Assembly (NCBI GenBank): GCA_964514055.1 | Contig: CAZEPB010000008.1 | Span: 7,479 to 71,478 of the forward strand | Reading direction: 5' to 3' | Length of the DNA: 64,000 nucleotides | Source of the DNA: SG8-32-3 sp964514055 | GTDB taxonomy: Archaea > Thermoproteota > Bathyarchaeia > Bathyarchaeales > Bathycorpusculaceae | Shown: positions 15,448 to 23,270 of the stretch, piece by piece | How the letters are laid out: every line of letters begins with the position of its first letter | How positions within the stretch are numbered: position 1 is the first letter of the stretch | Made by a program: the position numbers and the translations under genes | The notes under the pieces: model-generated | Seen by the model: the letters and a program-made list of their open reading frames with translations, nothing else | Told to the model about the DNA's origin: nothing | Database searches by the model: none

Positions 15448-16512
15448 TCAGATACCTCTCTTATACCATTGGTCCTGCGGCACATCGTTAAGCGGAATTA
15501 TGGGTTCTCTTTCTTGGCTGAGTTCGCGCCAATGCCATATTTCTTTTCGTCTCTTGCGGAGGGAATATGGGTTTATGGCTCTTGGCGGTTGCCCTCTTCC
15601 TATGGCATTTTTTCTTTGTTCCGTGTATGCTAAGCCTTCGTTATAGGACCATCTAGGTTTCGGATCGCTTATCGACATGGGAATTGTCGCGTTCAAGTTT
15701 GGAAGTATTTCTCTTGGGTTCAAACAGAACACGTTTGCTTCTCGTGAAAGCCATGTCACACATCCAGCCATCATAAACCTATATCCGAACTCTGTGTCTC
15801 CTGGCCCGCAGCCTCCATCATAGTGCTCATCCATTCCTTCAATGTCAAGCACAGCCTCTAACGGAAAGCTGTCATTTTTAGTGTGCATGTACTGATACCC
15901 TACGGGTCCAGTGGGGAGAACAGATTTAGGGTCTTGGTTTGGGTATTCAAACACTTTTCTTGTCGTGAGCCATGAGGAGTCAAAATGACTTTTGAAGATG
16001 CTGATTTCATCGAAATTTTCTTTTTGCCTGCTAATATGGTAGCGTGTTCGCGCTCTTTCCTCAGCAGTACCTCCTGACAAGCTCCCCGTGAACTTCATTG
16101 GTGGCGTACCATCTTTTGTTACAACCTCAGGCATGTCCATGTAGAGATGCGGCGCCATAACCAAGCTTTTTCTTTCATGAAACCGCAGATGATTCTCTAT
16201 CCATCCAGGAGGCGTGTAAGCGTAGTCCAGAAGCATTATCACTATTTCGCCTTCGGCTAGCATAAAACCCGTGTTGTACCCCGCGCAAGGCGTACCCCAA
16301 ATGCCGTTATAACGGTGGTTCGGAACGTGATAAAACGGCTGCTTTATGCCAAGCTGCTTAACGAGGTCAAGCACTCTTTCATGTCTTTTGTGGTATCTGC
16401 CGTCGACGAAAATTATTTCAAAGTCGCTAAAAGTCTGGTCCGCTAATCCCCGAAGCGCCACGTCAACGCCGCCAGGTCGAGCAGAGCCAAGCGTTACCGT
16501 AACCTTCACCAT
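15448..16512 (-). CDS. Family 2-type glycosyltransferase
   Basis: 354 residues. The N-terminus reads VTVTLGSARPGGVDVALRGL and FEIIFVDGRYHKRHERV, the usual GT2 nucleotide-sugar-binding half. The metal site may be LLDYAYTPPGW, and GGCGPGDTEFGYRFMMAG is the acceptor-side motif with the catalytic-type acidic residue. No membrane segment. It is the first gene of the minus-strand sugar operon, one base before the 3-dehydratase stop region, and probably transfers the sugar made by the operon. Acceptor unknown. Confidence 0.8.
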   Translation of the reverse strand: MVKVTVTLGSARPGGVDVALRGLADQTFSDFEIIFVDGRYHKRHERVLDLVKQLGIKQPFYHVPNHRYNGIWGTPCAGYNTGFMLAEGEIVIMLLDYAYTPPGWIENHLRFHERKSLVMAPHLYMDMPEVVTKDGTPPMKFTGSLSGGTAEERARTRYHISRQKENFDEISIFKSHFDSSWLTTRKVFEYPNQDPKSVLPTGPVGYQYMHTKNDSFPLEAVLDIEGMDEHYDGGCGPGDTEFGYRFMMAGCVTWLSREANVFCLNPREILPNLNATIPMSISDPKPRWSYNEGLAYTEQRKNAIGRGQPPRAINPYSLRKRRKEIWHWRELSQEREPIIPLNDVPQDQWYKRGI

Positions 16513-16595
16513 TTGCCTTCACTATATGTTATTAAGCAAGACATAGATATTTAAGCGTAAAATTATAACCATATTTAACCCGGAGGCTAAAAAAA
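16513..16595 (+). promoter_or_regulatory. Divergent promoter region of the glycan cassette
   Basis: The stretch contains TATTTAAGCGTAAAAT at 16548-16563 followed by CATATTTAACC, matching the promoter-like repeats at 21380 and 24284. A GGAGG at 16582-16586 serves the plus-strand gene. On the other strand AT-rich boxes precede the glycosyltransferase at 16512. Confidence 0.5.
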
Positions 16596-17717
16596 ATTCG
16601 AATCTCCGTAATCTCGACAACAACTTATCCAACGCCACCTATTTCTTACGGCGGTGAAGTTTTCTTTTGGGACCTAGCTGAAGCATTAGGGCAGCTTGGA
16701 CACGAGGTTCACCTTTATGGCGCTCCAGGCAGCAAATGCCCCACAGGCGGTTTTCTTCACTACATTCGAGGAACCTATGGAGCCATTTCTGTAGCCGCTG
16801 AAAACGAAGTGTACTACATTAACAAGGACGACCTTTTGAAAAGCGATTTCATCATAGACTGTGCTCATAACCACATGACCGCAGAACAAATCTACTGGTA
16901 TCACAGGGAACACGCAAAAAAAGTGTTCAACGTTCTCAACGGAATCGTGACCCACTGGCCTAGATGCCGCCCGTGGAACATGATTGTCGGTAGCAACAAA
17001 TGGAAAGAATTAGTTGTTAACGCCGTCTCACAGTTTAAAGGCACGCCTTGGGAGGATACCCAATTTGACATTCCAATTCCTAAACGGTTTGAAGAAAACG
17101 AAGTACACATTATTCCTTGGGCCTGCGATACTTCTTTCTACACGCCAGCCGAGAAGCTTCAAGGTGATTATTTTCTGTGGGTTGGCAGACCTACGCCCTA
17201 CAAGGGTATGGCAAAAGCTATAGAGCTAGTTGCGAAGGCAGATGTGCCTTTCAAAGTTTTACTTCGCAAGCAGGCGATTTTGGAGCATGAGATTTATGGA
17301 TTGAAGTGCAGTGACTTTATCCAGAAGGCTAATGAGAACGGCGCAAAAATTGAGATCGTGGAAGAAGCGAAAGAACCCTTTGGCAGCACGTTTAAACGAG
17401 AACTCTACCGAAACGCTAAAGCGCTGCTGTTCCCCTGCGAAAGTCAAGAGCCTTTCGGACTAGTCCTTATCGAAGCTGTAGCCTGCGGCTGCCCCGTGAT
17501 ATGCTCAAACCTCGGTGCACTGCCGGAAATAATCGAAAACGGAGTTAACGGTTTTATCTGTGCCAACGATGAAGACTACTTGAACGCGATACAGAACATT
17601 GATTCTATATCACGAGAAACATGCAGGAAAACAGCCGTAGAACGGTTTGACCGAAAAGTGGCTGCACAGCGCTATTTAAGTCTCTTTGATAAGCTGAAAG
17701 ACCGAGAGGTAGCTTAA
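16596..17717 (+). CDS. Family 4 glycosyltransferase with non-canonical (ATT) start
   Basis: 373 residues if read from ATT 16596. The true N-terminus must lie here because the in-frame sequence KIRISVISTTYPTPPISYGGEVFFWDLAEALG... is the conserved GT4 N-terminal half (given here in part only: ISYGGEVFFWDLAEALG). No ATG, GTG or TTG exists between GGAGG (16582-16586) and that strand; the ATT stands nine bases after GGAGG, at the end of an A8 run. Later motifs are VGRPTPYKGM, the E-x7-E motif ESQEPFGLVLIEAVACGCPV, and GALPEIIENGVNG. A start at GTG 16809 would lose 71 conserved residues. Either a near-cognate start or a base error in the A run. Confidence 0.8.
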   Translation: MRISVISTTTYPTPPISYGGEVFFWDLAEALGQLGHEVHLYGAPGSKCPTGGFLHYIRGTYGAISVAAENEVYYINKDDLLKSDFIIDCAHNHMTAEQIYWYHREHAKKVFNVLNGIVTHWPRCRPWNMIVGSNKWKELVVNAVSQFKGTPWEDTQFDIPIPKRFEENEVHIIPWACDTSFYTPAEKLQGDYFLWVGRPTPYKGMAKAIELVAKADVPFKVLLRKQAILEHEIYGLKCSDFIQKANENGAKIEIVEEAKEPFGSTFKRELYRNAKALLFPCESQEPFGLVLIEAVACGCPVICSNLGALPEIIENGVNGFICANDEDYLNAIQNIDSISRETCRKTAVERFDRKVAAQRYLSLFDKLKDREVA

Positions 17718-17720
17718 GTA

Positions 17721-17933
17721 ATGCCTATCAAAAAAATTAAACCCCTGCGCTCCAAGTGTCCGCGTTGTAGCAATGAGAACACTACAACTATGTTAAACTT
17801 TGAAGGTTATTCTAACGGTACATGGCTGACTCACCAAAGTCATGTTGACTGCGGTTACTGTGGCTATGGTTATACTCTTATGAAGCATTTAGTTAACCCT
17901 GAAGACAAGATTGAAATTTTGGAGGGTGTTTGA
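17721..17933 (+). CDS. Zinc-ribbon small protein
   Basis: 70 residues with CPRC at residues 13-16 and CGYCGYG near 44-47, forming a likely four-cysteine zinc ribbon. It lies between a GT4 gene and an SDR gene with gaps of 3 and 0 bases, so it is cotranscribed with the glycan genes. Function unknown. Confidence 0.65.
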   Translation: MPIKKIKPLRSKCPRCSNENTTTMLNFEGYSNGTWLTHQSHVDCGYCGYGYTLMKHLVNPEDKIEILEGV

Positions 17934-18947
17934 ATGAATGTTTTGGTTTTAGGTGGAGCTGGAGAGCTGGGAAGCAACTTTAGTAAACTCTGCCTTGACA
18001 TGGGACACCACGTAACCATACTAGACGTAACGCGGTTTTATGAGGCTTGGAGGCTGAAAGAGTTAGGCATAGCTGACAAAGTTACCTACGTGTGGAAATC
18101 AACTTTTGACCTTACAAAAGACGACTTTCAATATTGGGTAACTGCCGTTGGTTCTGTGGTTCCGCTTTCTAAAGTGTCTTATGATTTGGTCTTGGATTGC
18201 GCTTGTCAAGCTGACCGCCCGTTAGGAACAAGCGCTCCAAAACACACGTTACTGAATAATCTGCTGGGTTCTTTGACTCTGCTTGAGTGCTGCAAAGAAT
18301 TAGTCGGCAAAAAACCTTTAATTATCTACCCTTCAAGCAGCGTAGAGTTTCTAGGCGTGCCGAGAAAAGAGCAGCCGATAACTGAGGAAACATATCCGAA
18401 ACCAACGAACGTTTATGGTTTAACGAAGTGGATGGCGGAAGAACTCTACTTAACTTACTACCGAACGTTTCAAGTTCCCTGCTTGATTATCCGCACAGGC
18501 TCATGTTACGGACCCATGATGAGAACCGACCAGTTCATAGCTCAGTGCATAATTAAATGTCTCAGAAACGAGGACATGACTGTTAAAAGCCCCGAGGCGA
18601 CAAGGACCTACACGTACACAGGCGATGTATTAGACTTTTACAAGCGGCTTCTGAAAAAATACGAAAGTGACCCCTTCGCGCTACACGGTGTAATTGTCGG
18701 AAACGGCGGAAACGCAGAAAGCCAACCTTACGCCACGCTTAACGTAGCAAAGATGATCCAGAAAATAACTAATTCAGAGAACCATCTTTTGGAAGGTCCT
18801 TATGAAGCTGGCGAAGAAACTAGTGGAGAACCCGTTTTTCAATGGGAGCAAAGCGAATTAGCTGAGAAGCTGCTGGGCTGGAAACCCACGCACACTTTAG
18901 AAGAAGGATTAACAGAAACCATAGACTGGTTTAAAACGCAAGGTTAA
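17934..18947 (+). CDS. NAD-dependent nucleotide-sugar SDR
   Basis: 337 residues. NVLVLGGAGELGSNF is the NAD-binding motif, YPSSSVEF the catalytic Ser strand, and VYGLTKW the Tyr-x3-Lys pair; RTGSCYGP and the C-terminal LGWKPTHTLEEGL are typical of the extended SDR family. It modifies a nucleotide sugar (epimerase, dehydratase or reductase; the exact reaction cannot be told). Tight spacing with the zinc-ribbon gene and the radical SAM gene. Confidence 0.8.
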   Translation: MNVLVLGGAGELGSNFSKLCLDMGHHVTILDVTRFYEAWRLKELGIADKVTYVWKSTFDLTKDDFQYWVTAVGSVVPLSKVSYDLVLDCACQADRPLGTSAPKHTLLNNLLGSLTLLECCKELVGKKPLIIYPSSSVEFLGVPRKEQPITEETYPKPTNVYGLTKWMAEELYLTYYRTFQVPCLIIRTGSCYGPMMRTDQFIAQCIIKCLRNEDMTVKSPEATRTYTYTGDVLDFYKRLLKKYESDPFALHGVIVGNGGNAESQPYATLNVAKMIQKITNSENHLLEGPYEAGEETSGEPVFQWEQSELAEKLLGWKPTHTLEEGLTETIDWFKTQG

Positions 18948-18951
18948 CTCC

Positions 18952-20181
18952 ATGAAAGCTGTTTTAATCGTTCCCCCGCGCCCTTACCTGTTCGAACAGA
19001 AAGCGCTTCCGCCGCTTGGTGTTCTGACGGCTGCCGCTGTATTCAAGAAACAAGGCTGGGACGTTGAGGTTTTGGATTTTGCAGACGGATATCGCTTCGT
19101 CGAGGCTGACGTGCACGGCATAAGCGTAAACACCCCTGACCTCAAGGCCTGTATTCAGATTCTTAAACAACTAAAAAAAGACGGCGCCCGAAAAGTAATC
19201 GCGGGCGGTCCACATGCTACGTTGATGCCCCAGGAATGCTTAGATGCAGGGTTCGACATGGTAAGCGTAGGCGACGGCGAAGTCACCATACCCTCGATAC
19301 TAAATGCCGTGGAGTATGAGGGTGGGTTAAGCCAAGGGTGGCTTAGAGATATAGATGAGGCACCGCATCCAGATCGCACGTGCCTAGACTTGAAAGAGTA
19401 CAATTTCAGAATCAAAAGTTTACCCGCTACTAGCCTAATGACGACTTTTGGCTGTGCCTGGGGGCGCTGCGCGTTCTGCTCACGTGTATTTTGCGTAACT
19501 CGTTACCACTCGCTTGAATGGGTCAAAGAAGATTTAAAGCAAATAAGCGACCTAGGCTTTAGCGCGGTCCAAATTTACGATGATGAATTTTTCACTTTCC
19601 CGAAACGTGACGAGCAAATTATCAAGACTCTAAATCGCATGGGCTTCACTTGGCGCGTGTTCGGGAACAGCCGTTTCATACTGAAGAATAAGGGGCTGCT
19701 TTTTCAAGCTGCTGAAAGCAATTTATATGAAGTTTTGCTTGGCATCGAGAGCGGCAGCGACCAAATCCTTACGAACATTAACAAAGGCACCACAGTTAAA
19801 GCAAACATAGAAGCCATAGAATACCTGCACTCTTTAGGAGTCCGCGTTAAGGCTGCAATGATTATTATGCTTCCCGGAGAAAGCGAAGTAACCCTAAAGC
19901 AGACGTGGAGGTTCTGCGAGAAAATGGATCAGTATGTTTCAGAATGGGATTTTACGATGTTGGTTCCTTATCCTGGCAGCCGCATATATGCGCATCCAGA
20001 ACAGTTCGACATAAAATTTGACAAGAAAAAAGTTTACCAAGCGTACAAGGGCGCTGGCACAGAAGCCTGGGACCCAACGCCTATTTCAACGTCTAAGCTT
20101 TCTTTCGAGGAAGGCTTAATATTGCGAGAAGCATTAGAAAAAAGATTCAAATACAGAGAAAAGGAATTGTGTTTCGAATGA
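18952..20181 (+). CDS. B12-binding radical SAM enzyme
   Basis: 409 residues. The N-terminal part (VLIVPPRPY, PLGVLTAAAVFKKQG, VIAGGPHATLMPQE) is the cobalamin-binding domain without the His-containing base-off motif. The radical SAM domain follows with GCAWGRCAFC, a Cys-x4-Cys-x2-Cys variant of the 4Fe-4S motif, plus YDDEFF and GIESGSD. Such enzymes methylate unactivated carbons or rearrange substrates. Given the neighbours, C-methylation of a sugar or lipid in the glycan pathway is plausible. It overlaps the next gene by ATGA. Confidence 0.85.
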   Translation: MKAVLIVPPRPYLFEQKALPPLGVLTAAAVFKKQGWDVEVLDFADGYRFVEADVHGISVNTPDLKACIQILKQLKKDGARKVIAGGPHATLMPQECLDAGFDMVSVGDGEVTIPSILNAVEYEGGLSQGWLRDIDEAPHPDRTCLDLKEYNFRIKSLPATSLMTTFGCAWGRCAFCSRVFCVTRYHSLEWVKEDLKQISDLGFSAVQIYDDEFFTFPKRDEQIIKTLNRMGFTWRVFGNSRFILKNKGLLFQAAESNLYEVLLGIESGSDQILTNINKGTTVKANIEAIEYLHSLGVRVKAAMIIMLPGESEVTLKQTWRFCEKMDQYVSEWDFTMLVPYPGSRIYAHPEQFDIKFDKKKVYQAYKGAGTEAWDPTPISTSKLSFEEGLILREALEKRFKYREKELCFE

Positions 20182-21209
20182 AAATTGGACTAATAAGCAC
20201 GATGGTTTTTACTTCTCCAAGTCGAGGCTATGCGGGACTTGAAGAGGTAGTCGCCTGTTTAGCTCAGGTTCTTGCAGCAAAAGGTAACGAAGTAACCCTG
20301 ATCGCGGCTGTAGGAAGCGAAGCTGCTTTCAAAGAACGCTGGCCTGACTCAAAAGTTAATGTCTTCGAATGTGTACCGCCTGCGTTTCAGAATCCCGAGC
20401 GTGAAGCATACGAGAAATATCGTGAGATCCTCAAAGAATTCGATGTGGTGTTGGATCACTCTTGGAAATTTTACGCCGTTGAATCTCAGAAAGCAGGCGT
20501 AAAAATCATTAAGGTTTTGCATGGGCTTCGCCCTTGGGGAAGCAAACCGCCAGTTAATAAGCCGTGCCTATGTGGGGTTTCAAAGTTTCACCGAGACTAC
20601 TTAAAAGCAATCTATCATACTGACGCGGAGTACGCATATAACGGCATTCACCTTGAACTGTACCCGCTACAGGAAGAAAAAGAAGACTATCTCGTGTACT
20701 TGTCGCGCATGAGCTACTATAAAGGCGCGTTGCAGTTCATTGACTTATGCAAAAAAGCCAACATGAAAGGCGTGTTAATGGGGGCCGACAGGTACGTTGA
20801 AGACCCTGGCTTCGTCATGGAAGTTATGCGCCGCTGCGACGGTAAACAACTTCAGTACATGGGTGAAGTGTCACACGACCTAAAAATCCATTACCTAAAG
20901 AACGCTATGGCTCTTGTTAGCCCCCTGCTGCCAGAATACTCAGAAGTTTTCGGTCTTAACCTCATAGAAGCCAACGCGTGCGGAACCCCCGTTATAGCCA
21001 CAAGAAGCGGCGCCGTACCTGAAGTAATATCGCATAATGTTTCTGGTTTTGTCGTTGATAACGTGCCTCAAATACTTTCATTCATTGAAGAACTTAAGAC
21101 GCTTAAGCCGCCAGATTGTCGGATGAACGCTGAAATGTTCTCAAAAGAAAACTGCGCGGAAATGTACCTATCTCTCATAAACAGAGTCTTAAACGGCGAC
21201 ACATGGTAA
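20178..21209 (+). CDS. Family 4 glycosyltransferase
   Basis: 343 residues from ATG 20178, coupled to the radical SAM gene by ATGA. The N-terminal half starts MKIGLISTMVFTSPS and contains YAGLEEVVACLAQVL; the C-terminal half has VYLSRMSYYKGA, the E-x7-E motif SEVFGLNLIEANACGTPVIA and SGAVPEVISHNVSG. A retaining GT-B enzyme acting in the cytoplasm on an unknown acceptor. Last gene of the glycan cassette. Confidence 0.85.
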   Translation: MKIGLISTMVFTSPSRGYAGLEEVVACLAQVLAAKGNEVTLIAAVGSEAAFKERWPDSKVNVFECVPPAFQNPEREAYEKYREILKEFDVVLDHSWKFYAVESQKAGVKIIKVLHGLRPWGSKPPVNKPCLCGVSKFHRDYLKAIYHTDAEYAYNGIHLELYPLQEEKEDYLVYLSRMSYYKGALQFIDLCKKANMKGVLMGADRYVEDPGFVMEVMRRCDGKQLQYMGEVSHDLKIHYLKNAMALVSPLLPEYSEVFGLNLIEANACGTPVIATRSGAVPEVISHNVSGFVVDNVPQILSFIEELKTLKPPDCRMNAEMFSKENCAEMYLSLINRVLNGDTW

Positions 21210-21212
21210 CTT

Positions 21213-21313
21213 CATTTTGTAGTCTCCGCCGTCAATAAGATATTCCTCAGGCCTTTCACCGTGGAACCCCAGGGTTCTTCCTTGTAGCCTACAGGAGAGA
21301 CGCTACAATCCCC
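21213..21313 (-). ncRNA. Candidate structured RNA
   Basis: A gene-free stretch of about 220 bases holds a possible transcript on the minus strand. A strong TATA-like box (TATATATAAG, 21331-21340) lies about 25 bases before GGGGATTGTAG. From there TGTAG..TCTC can pair with GAGACTACA about 80 bases on, closing a domain that contains GAACC-CTGG-GGTTC and AATA-TCT-TATT hairpins. No start-codon-containing open frame fits. The structure could equally form on the plus strand as the 3' end of the glycan operon transcript. I do not recognise a known RNA family. Confidence 0.35.
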
Positions 21314-21379
21314 GTATGCGTACCTTACACCAAGGCACTTATATATAGACAGAGACTACGAACCTACTATGCTGCTTAC

Positions 21380-21416
21380 TTTCTATTTAAGCGTAAACTG
21401 AAAATATTTTAACCTT
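21380..21416 (+). promoter_or_regulatory. Promoter-like repeat, copy 3
   Basis: CTATTTAAGCGTAAACTG followed by AAAATATTTTAA. It matches 24283-24321 at 31 of 33 positions and shares its core with 4518 and 8669. The TTTAAGCG lies 66 bases before the TTG at 21452, the same distance as in copies 1 and 2. Confidence 0.6.
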
Positions 21417-21451
21417 TAGCGCCTAATTCTGTCTTGGTGGTTGAAAACAAA

Positions 21452-22144
21452 TTGAACGAAAAGAACGTTTTCTTAGACATTAACGAAGTCGGCGTTCTTC
21501 ATGTAATAGCTAAAAACGGTCAAGGCATCATACCTTTTAAAGTCATAGACAAAATGGTGCGGCCTTTCGAGTACGGCAAACTCGGCATTCAAATTGCTCC
21601 TGCAGCAAACAGCGGCACAGCAAAGCTTTCTGGAACTTTCGGCGGCACAACCGTTAACGACATGTTCTACTTTGACGACGTGGAGTACCTGTTGCAGATT
21701 TATCTTGAGTGCTTCCCGGCATTGCGGATTTACCCCTCGTGGATCAGCGGCTACCTACAATCAGACTACCATGATATTCTTCCAGGAACAATCGGGCAAC
21801 CCTACGGCTACATTTGGCCTCCCGTAAACGTAATGGCTATCCCAAAAGTGACTCTAGCATGGGTATTCTACAATCAGCTCGGTACCGAGACAATTGACCC
21901 CTTCCTGAAATTCAACTACGGCGTCTACAACCATAAACTAATAACAGATGCAGACGTAATCATGGACATTTTAGCGAAACGGTACAGGCCAGAGCCCAAG
22001 TGGTTCACCATCTACGGCAGAAAAACCTTCCAGTATGATTTCAAAAACAACATGAAGATTTCGCAGCCTATACCCGTTGACGCCACAAAAGAGAAAGTGC
22101 AAGCCATAGTTACTGAGTGGGCTGCACTAGGACAGTGGACGTGA
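21452..22144 (+). CDS. Putative virion-module protein, TTG start
   Basis: 230 residues from TTG 21452, chosen because GGTGG lies 11 bases upstream and because the distance to the promoter-like repeat is then the same as for two other genes; GTG 21437 or TTG 21434 are alternatives. The protein is rich in beta strands and aromatic residues (YLLQIYLECFPALRIYPSWISGYL, quoted only as LLQIYLECFPALRIYP) and has no signal peptide. It opens the second presumed structural module. No capsid family is recognised. Confidence 0.65.
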   Translation: MNEKNVFLDINEVGVLHVIAKNGQGIIPFKVIDKMVRPFEYGKLGIQIAPAANSGTAKLSGTFGGTTVNDMFYFDDVEYLLQIYLECFPALRIYPSWISGYLQSDYHDILPGTIGQPYGYIWPPVNVMAIPKVTLAWVFYNQLGTETIDPFLKFNYGVYNHKLITDADVIMDILAKRYRPEPKWFTIYGRKTFQYDFKNNMKISQPIPVDATKEKVQAIVTEWAALGQWT

Positions 22145-22149
22145 GAAAC

Positions 22150-22623
22150 ATGAACGACCTAACTTTAAGACCCGCACCCAAACCCGTCAACATACTAGCA
22201 GAACACCCTGGCTCAACTACAAAAGTCAGTATTACAGGCTTAGTCGTAGACGGCGTTACTAACATGGCTGGATACTACACAGTCAAGGTAGGCAACAAAC
22301 TCAAACTCTACGAGGTCGACGTAGCAGTTGGAAGCGTGTTTAACAGTGATAGCAATGTTAACGAACAAGCTGAAACAACTGTGTACGTTGAAGAGTGCAC
22401 AAATCTCGGAACTACACCGTTTACATGGGTTACAGTCAAAGGTCTTAAGCCACTCGGGGCATCTTACGACTATACATCAGCATTTGCAGGAAGGTCTTGG
22501 CGTTATCCGCTGATTATCGAAGCCTACGAGTACGACATTGGCATACGCTTAAGCTACCAACAAACTTCAGGTGCACAAGTAGACATAAGTATGCACGGAG
22601 AAGTCTCACCTCTAAACAACTAA
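22150..22623 (+). CDS. Beta-rich protein of the second virion-like module
   Basis: 157 residues from ATG 22150, 6 bases after the previous stop. Strand-like repeats (KVSITGLVVDG, YYTVKVGNKLKLYEVDV, TVYVEECTN) suggest an all-beta fold. Cotranscribed with the genes on both sides. A particle component is likely from context, not from homology. Confidence 0.65.
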   Translation: MNDLTLRPAPKPVNILAEHPGSTTKVSITGLVVDGVTNMAGYYTVKVGNKLKLYEVDVAVGSVFNSDSNVNEQAETTVYVEECTNLGTTPFTWVTVKGLKPLGASYDYTSAFAGRSWRYPLIIEAYEYDIGIRLSYQQTSGAQVDISMHGEVSPLNN

Positions 22624-22634
22624 GGGAACGCTAA

Positions 22635-23258
22635 ATGACAAACAACAACACAATCCCCTCTCCAACTTTTTTTGATATGATCGGGCAATTTTTTTCTAGG
22701 CGCGACCAACTTCTTGAGTACATAGCAAAAACAGATCAGCAAATAGTAGCTGTGCTTGTAGCCTGGCTAAAGGCGCAAGACATAACGGTTCCGCCATCCC
22801 TCGAAGTTACCGTTGAAGTTCCAACAATACCTACCGTCATAACACCCGAAACAGCACAGGTCGGTATAGGAGTTCGCGTAACTCCTTCGCCAACTGGAGA
22901 AATCGTTGCAAAAGGTAACTTGGCAGCATCTACCACTGCTTTTCAGACTGTAGCAGAGTACACGGTTACGAAGGGCAAGCGGTTTCAACTAGCCAAGATC
23001 GTGGCGTCATGCTCCGAAGACATAATCGTTCAAGTGTACTGGGGCGCAGAAGCGATCAGCATACCCTACTTTGTCATGGCTAAGCTGCCTTTCACCGACT
23101 GGTTCCCCATAAACTACTATCTGACTACACATGAAGAGTATTTGAAGGGCAACGGCAACACGAAGATTTTACTGAAAGCAAAGTATCCGTCAGGCGGTTC
23201 AGCAGCCGAGGTTGACGGCGAAATAGTCGGCGAAGAAACAGACGTAACCACTTCTTAA
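22635..23258 (+). CDS. Hypothetical protein of the second virion-like module
   Basis: 207 residues. An amphipathic N-terminal helix is followed by a Val/Pro/Thr-rich linker (LEVTVEVPTIPTVITP) and a beta-rich C-terminal domain (YTVTKGKRFQLAKIVAS, IIVQVYWGAEAISIPYF). The layout of helix, extended linker and beta domain resembles minor fibre or spike proteins, which is an inference. Confidence 0.6.
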   Translation: MTNNNTIPSPTFFDMIGQFFSRRDQLLEYIAKTDQQIVAVLVAWLKAQDITVPPSLEVTVEVPTIPTVITPETAQVGIGVRVTPSPTGEIVAKGNLAASTTAFQTVAEYTVTKGKRFQLAKIVASCSEDIIVQVYWGAEAISIPYFVMAKLPFTDWFPINYYLTTHEEYLKGNGNTKILLKAKYPSGGSAAEVDGEIVGEETDVTTS

Positions 23259-23270
23259 AGGCGTATTACA

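Noticed and set aside
21213..21340. Minus-strand peptide frame in the gap before the second virion-like module
   Set aside because: Frames there lack an ATG, GTG or TTG with ribosome-binding site near the TATA box; base pairing is the stronger signal.
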